DNA from: Polynucleobacter sp. 78F-HAINBA
GTDB lineage: Bacteria; Pseudomonadota; Gammaproteobacteria; Burkholderiales; Burkholderiaceae
Assembly (NCBI RefSeq): GCF_018882325.1
Contig: NZ_JACVOQ010000002.1
Coordinates: 231,561 to 295,560, forward strand
DNA length: 64,000 nt
Direction: 5' to 3'
Shown here: one piece after another, positions 63,333-64,000 of the stretch
Layout: every line of letters starts with the position of its first letter
Numbering within the stretch: the first letter of the stretch is position 1
Made by a program: the position numbers and the translations under genes
Notes under the pieces: model-generated
What the model saw: only the letters and a program-made list of their open reading frames with translations
Databases searched by the model: none
What the model was told of the DNA's origin: nothing

Positions 63333-63876
63333 TATTCGCACACGAGCAGAGTCCAACACCCTCTTTTTTGATTTTCGCTATCGCGGCATCCGCTGCAAAG
63401 AACTCACCAAGCTCAAGCCCACCAAGGCAAATATCTTTAGATTGGAGGCAATCATGAAGACTATTCAAAAGGAAATAGACAAAGAAACCTTCTCCTATCG
63501 CAAATACTTTCCCAATAGCAAGCGCGCGGATTTATTTGAAAGCGCAGTTCCAAGCATTGCATCAGCCACCGGTGAAGAATTGGTTGAAGGAGCTCGGCTA
63601 GCAGCTCAAGAGATGAAACAGACTGGGAGTAAGGTGGCCTCAATCAATGTTGATGGCATGCCTAGCTTCTCCGAGTTTTCTGATCTTTGGTTTACTGAGC
63701 GCCAAATTAGCTGGAAACGCTCCACTCAGGGCAAAGTAAAAGACATTCTAGTCAAGCACCTTGTTCCCCGCTTTCGCGGAAGACGTGTCCACGAAATTTC
63801 CAAAGCCGACATCCTGTCTTATCGCGGACTTCTTGCAAAGCCCAACGAAGATGGGAAGACTCTATCAGCCACCTGA
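63325..63876 (+). pseudogene. Tyrosine integrase, truncated by an IS element
   Basis: The first 183 residues of a phage/island integrase: MGSIRTRAESNTLFFDFRYRGIRCKE is the Arm-DNA-binding (DUF3596) domain, and PSFSEFSDLWFTERQISWKRSTQGKVKDIL with HEISKADILSYR is the SAM-like core-binding domain. The catalytic Arg-His-Tyr domain is missing because the frame runs into the left end of an IS3-family element, whose first TGA ends translation at 63876. GGAGG precedes ATG 63325 by eight bases. The remainder may lie beyond the window on the far side of the IS. Confidence 0.85.
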
Positions 63877-64000
63877 ATCGCTACCACTTCTATAGACACT
63901 TTCTAGCCTAATATTTAGTCTATTAGGAGGTGTGTCATGAGTACAAGAAGGCGGTTTACTGAAGAGTTCAAGTTAGAGGCAGTCAAACAGGTAGTTGAAC
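63874..64000 (+). mobile_element. IS3-family insertion sequence, left end (partial)
   Basis: Begins at TGAATCGCTACCAC (63874 on) where the integrase frame breaks. Within it are a CCTAATA/TATTAGG hairpin (63907-63927), AGGAGG and an OrfA-like start. TG termini and the OrfA sequence indicate the IS3 group; the right end and target duplication lie outside the window. Confidence 0.8.
63937..64000 (+). CDS. IS3-family transposase OrfA, 5' part
   Basis: Starts ATG at 63937 behind AGGAGG and reads MSTRRRFTEEFKLEAVKQVVE, the common start of IS3-family OrfA proteins carrying the HTH_Tnp_1 domain that binds the terminal repeats. Truncated by the window edge after 21 codons. A hairpin just upstream overlaps the ribosome binding site and may damp translation from read-through transcripts. 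Confidence 0.85.
   Translation, partial: MSTRRRFTEEFKLEAVKQVVE

Overview
The window looks like a piece of a betaproteobacterial chromosome (order Burkholderiales), most like the small-genome freshwater genus Polynucleobacter. This rests on the moderate-to-low GC content by eye, the gene orders thrS-infC-rpmI-rplT-pheS-pheT-ihfA-merR-tRNAPro and sucA-odhB-lpd-zapE, and the overall protein flavour. The genus is an inference; no database search was possible.

Left part (1-24.6 kb): the end of an IlvD/Edd-type dehydratase, a hotdog-fold protein and PlsC. A lipid and hydrocarbon catabolism block follows: fadD with a nitronate monooxygenase; a TetR regulator followed by acyl-CoA dehydrogenase, a FadB-type bifunctional enzyme, thiolase, a DUF2147 protein, a second nitronate monooxygenase and an enoyl-CoA hydratase; and, convergent to it, alkane hydroxylase AlkB overlapping a GMC alcohol dehydrogenase. 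Together these could take an alkane to an alcohol, and a fatty acid to acetyl-CoA. A MarR-controlled tripartite efflux operon (OM factor, HlyD/EmrA adaptor, EmrB pump) follows, then a nucleosidase/apt divergent pair, a yqjD-yqjE-yqjK-like operon and a zinc-ribbon Smr protein.

Variable strip (24.6-29.95 kb): a two-gene operon of a 59-aa helix-turn-helix/CxxC protein and a small secreted protein, a frameshifted tautomerase pseudogene, a HipBA toxin-antitoxin locus with two clear N8-spaced operators, a C-terminal scrap of a metallophosphoesterase gene, tRNA-Ser(GCU), lysC, and a ribbon-helix-helix/ParE-type toxin-antitoxin pair with a 22-bp palindrome.

Housekeeping part (29.95-62.5 kb): tilS, accA, a DNA glycosylase, cysS, a TPR lipoprotein, ppiB, lpxH, suhB, trmJ, cysE, a SlyD-type FKBP, roxA, a short highly structured lipoprotein gene, the minus-strand series trpS-methyltransferase-dapA-bamC, a PHP phosphoesterase, zapE, lpd, odhB, sucA, an orphan helix-turn-helix/degenerate-receiver protein, an H-NS-like protein, a thioesterase, tRNA-Pro(GGG), the ihfA/pheST/ribosomal/IF-3/thrS block and tRNA-Val(GAC).

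Right end (62.5-64 kb): the start of a mobile island: four 11-bp tandem repeats, a small ribbon-helix-helix repressor divergent from an excisionase-like gene and a tyrosine integrase, with an inverted repeat over the shared promoter. The integrase is cut by an IS3-family element that runs off the window.

No rRNA and no CRISPR array were seen. No single wholly new system stands out. The best leads are the small HTH/secreted-protein operon, the HTH/receiver regulator, the structured lipoprotein transcript and the repressor-excisionase-integrase switch with its 11-bp repeats.
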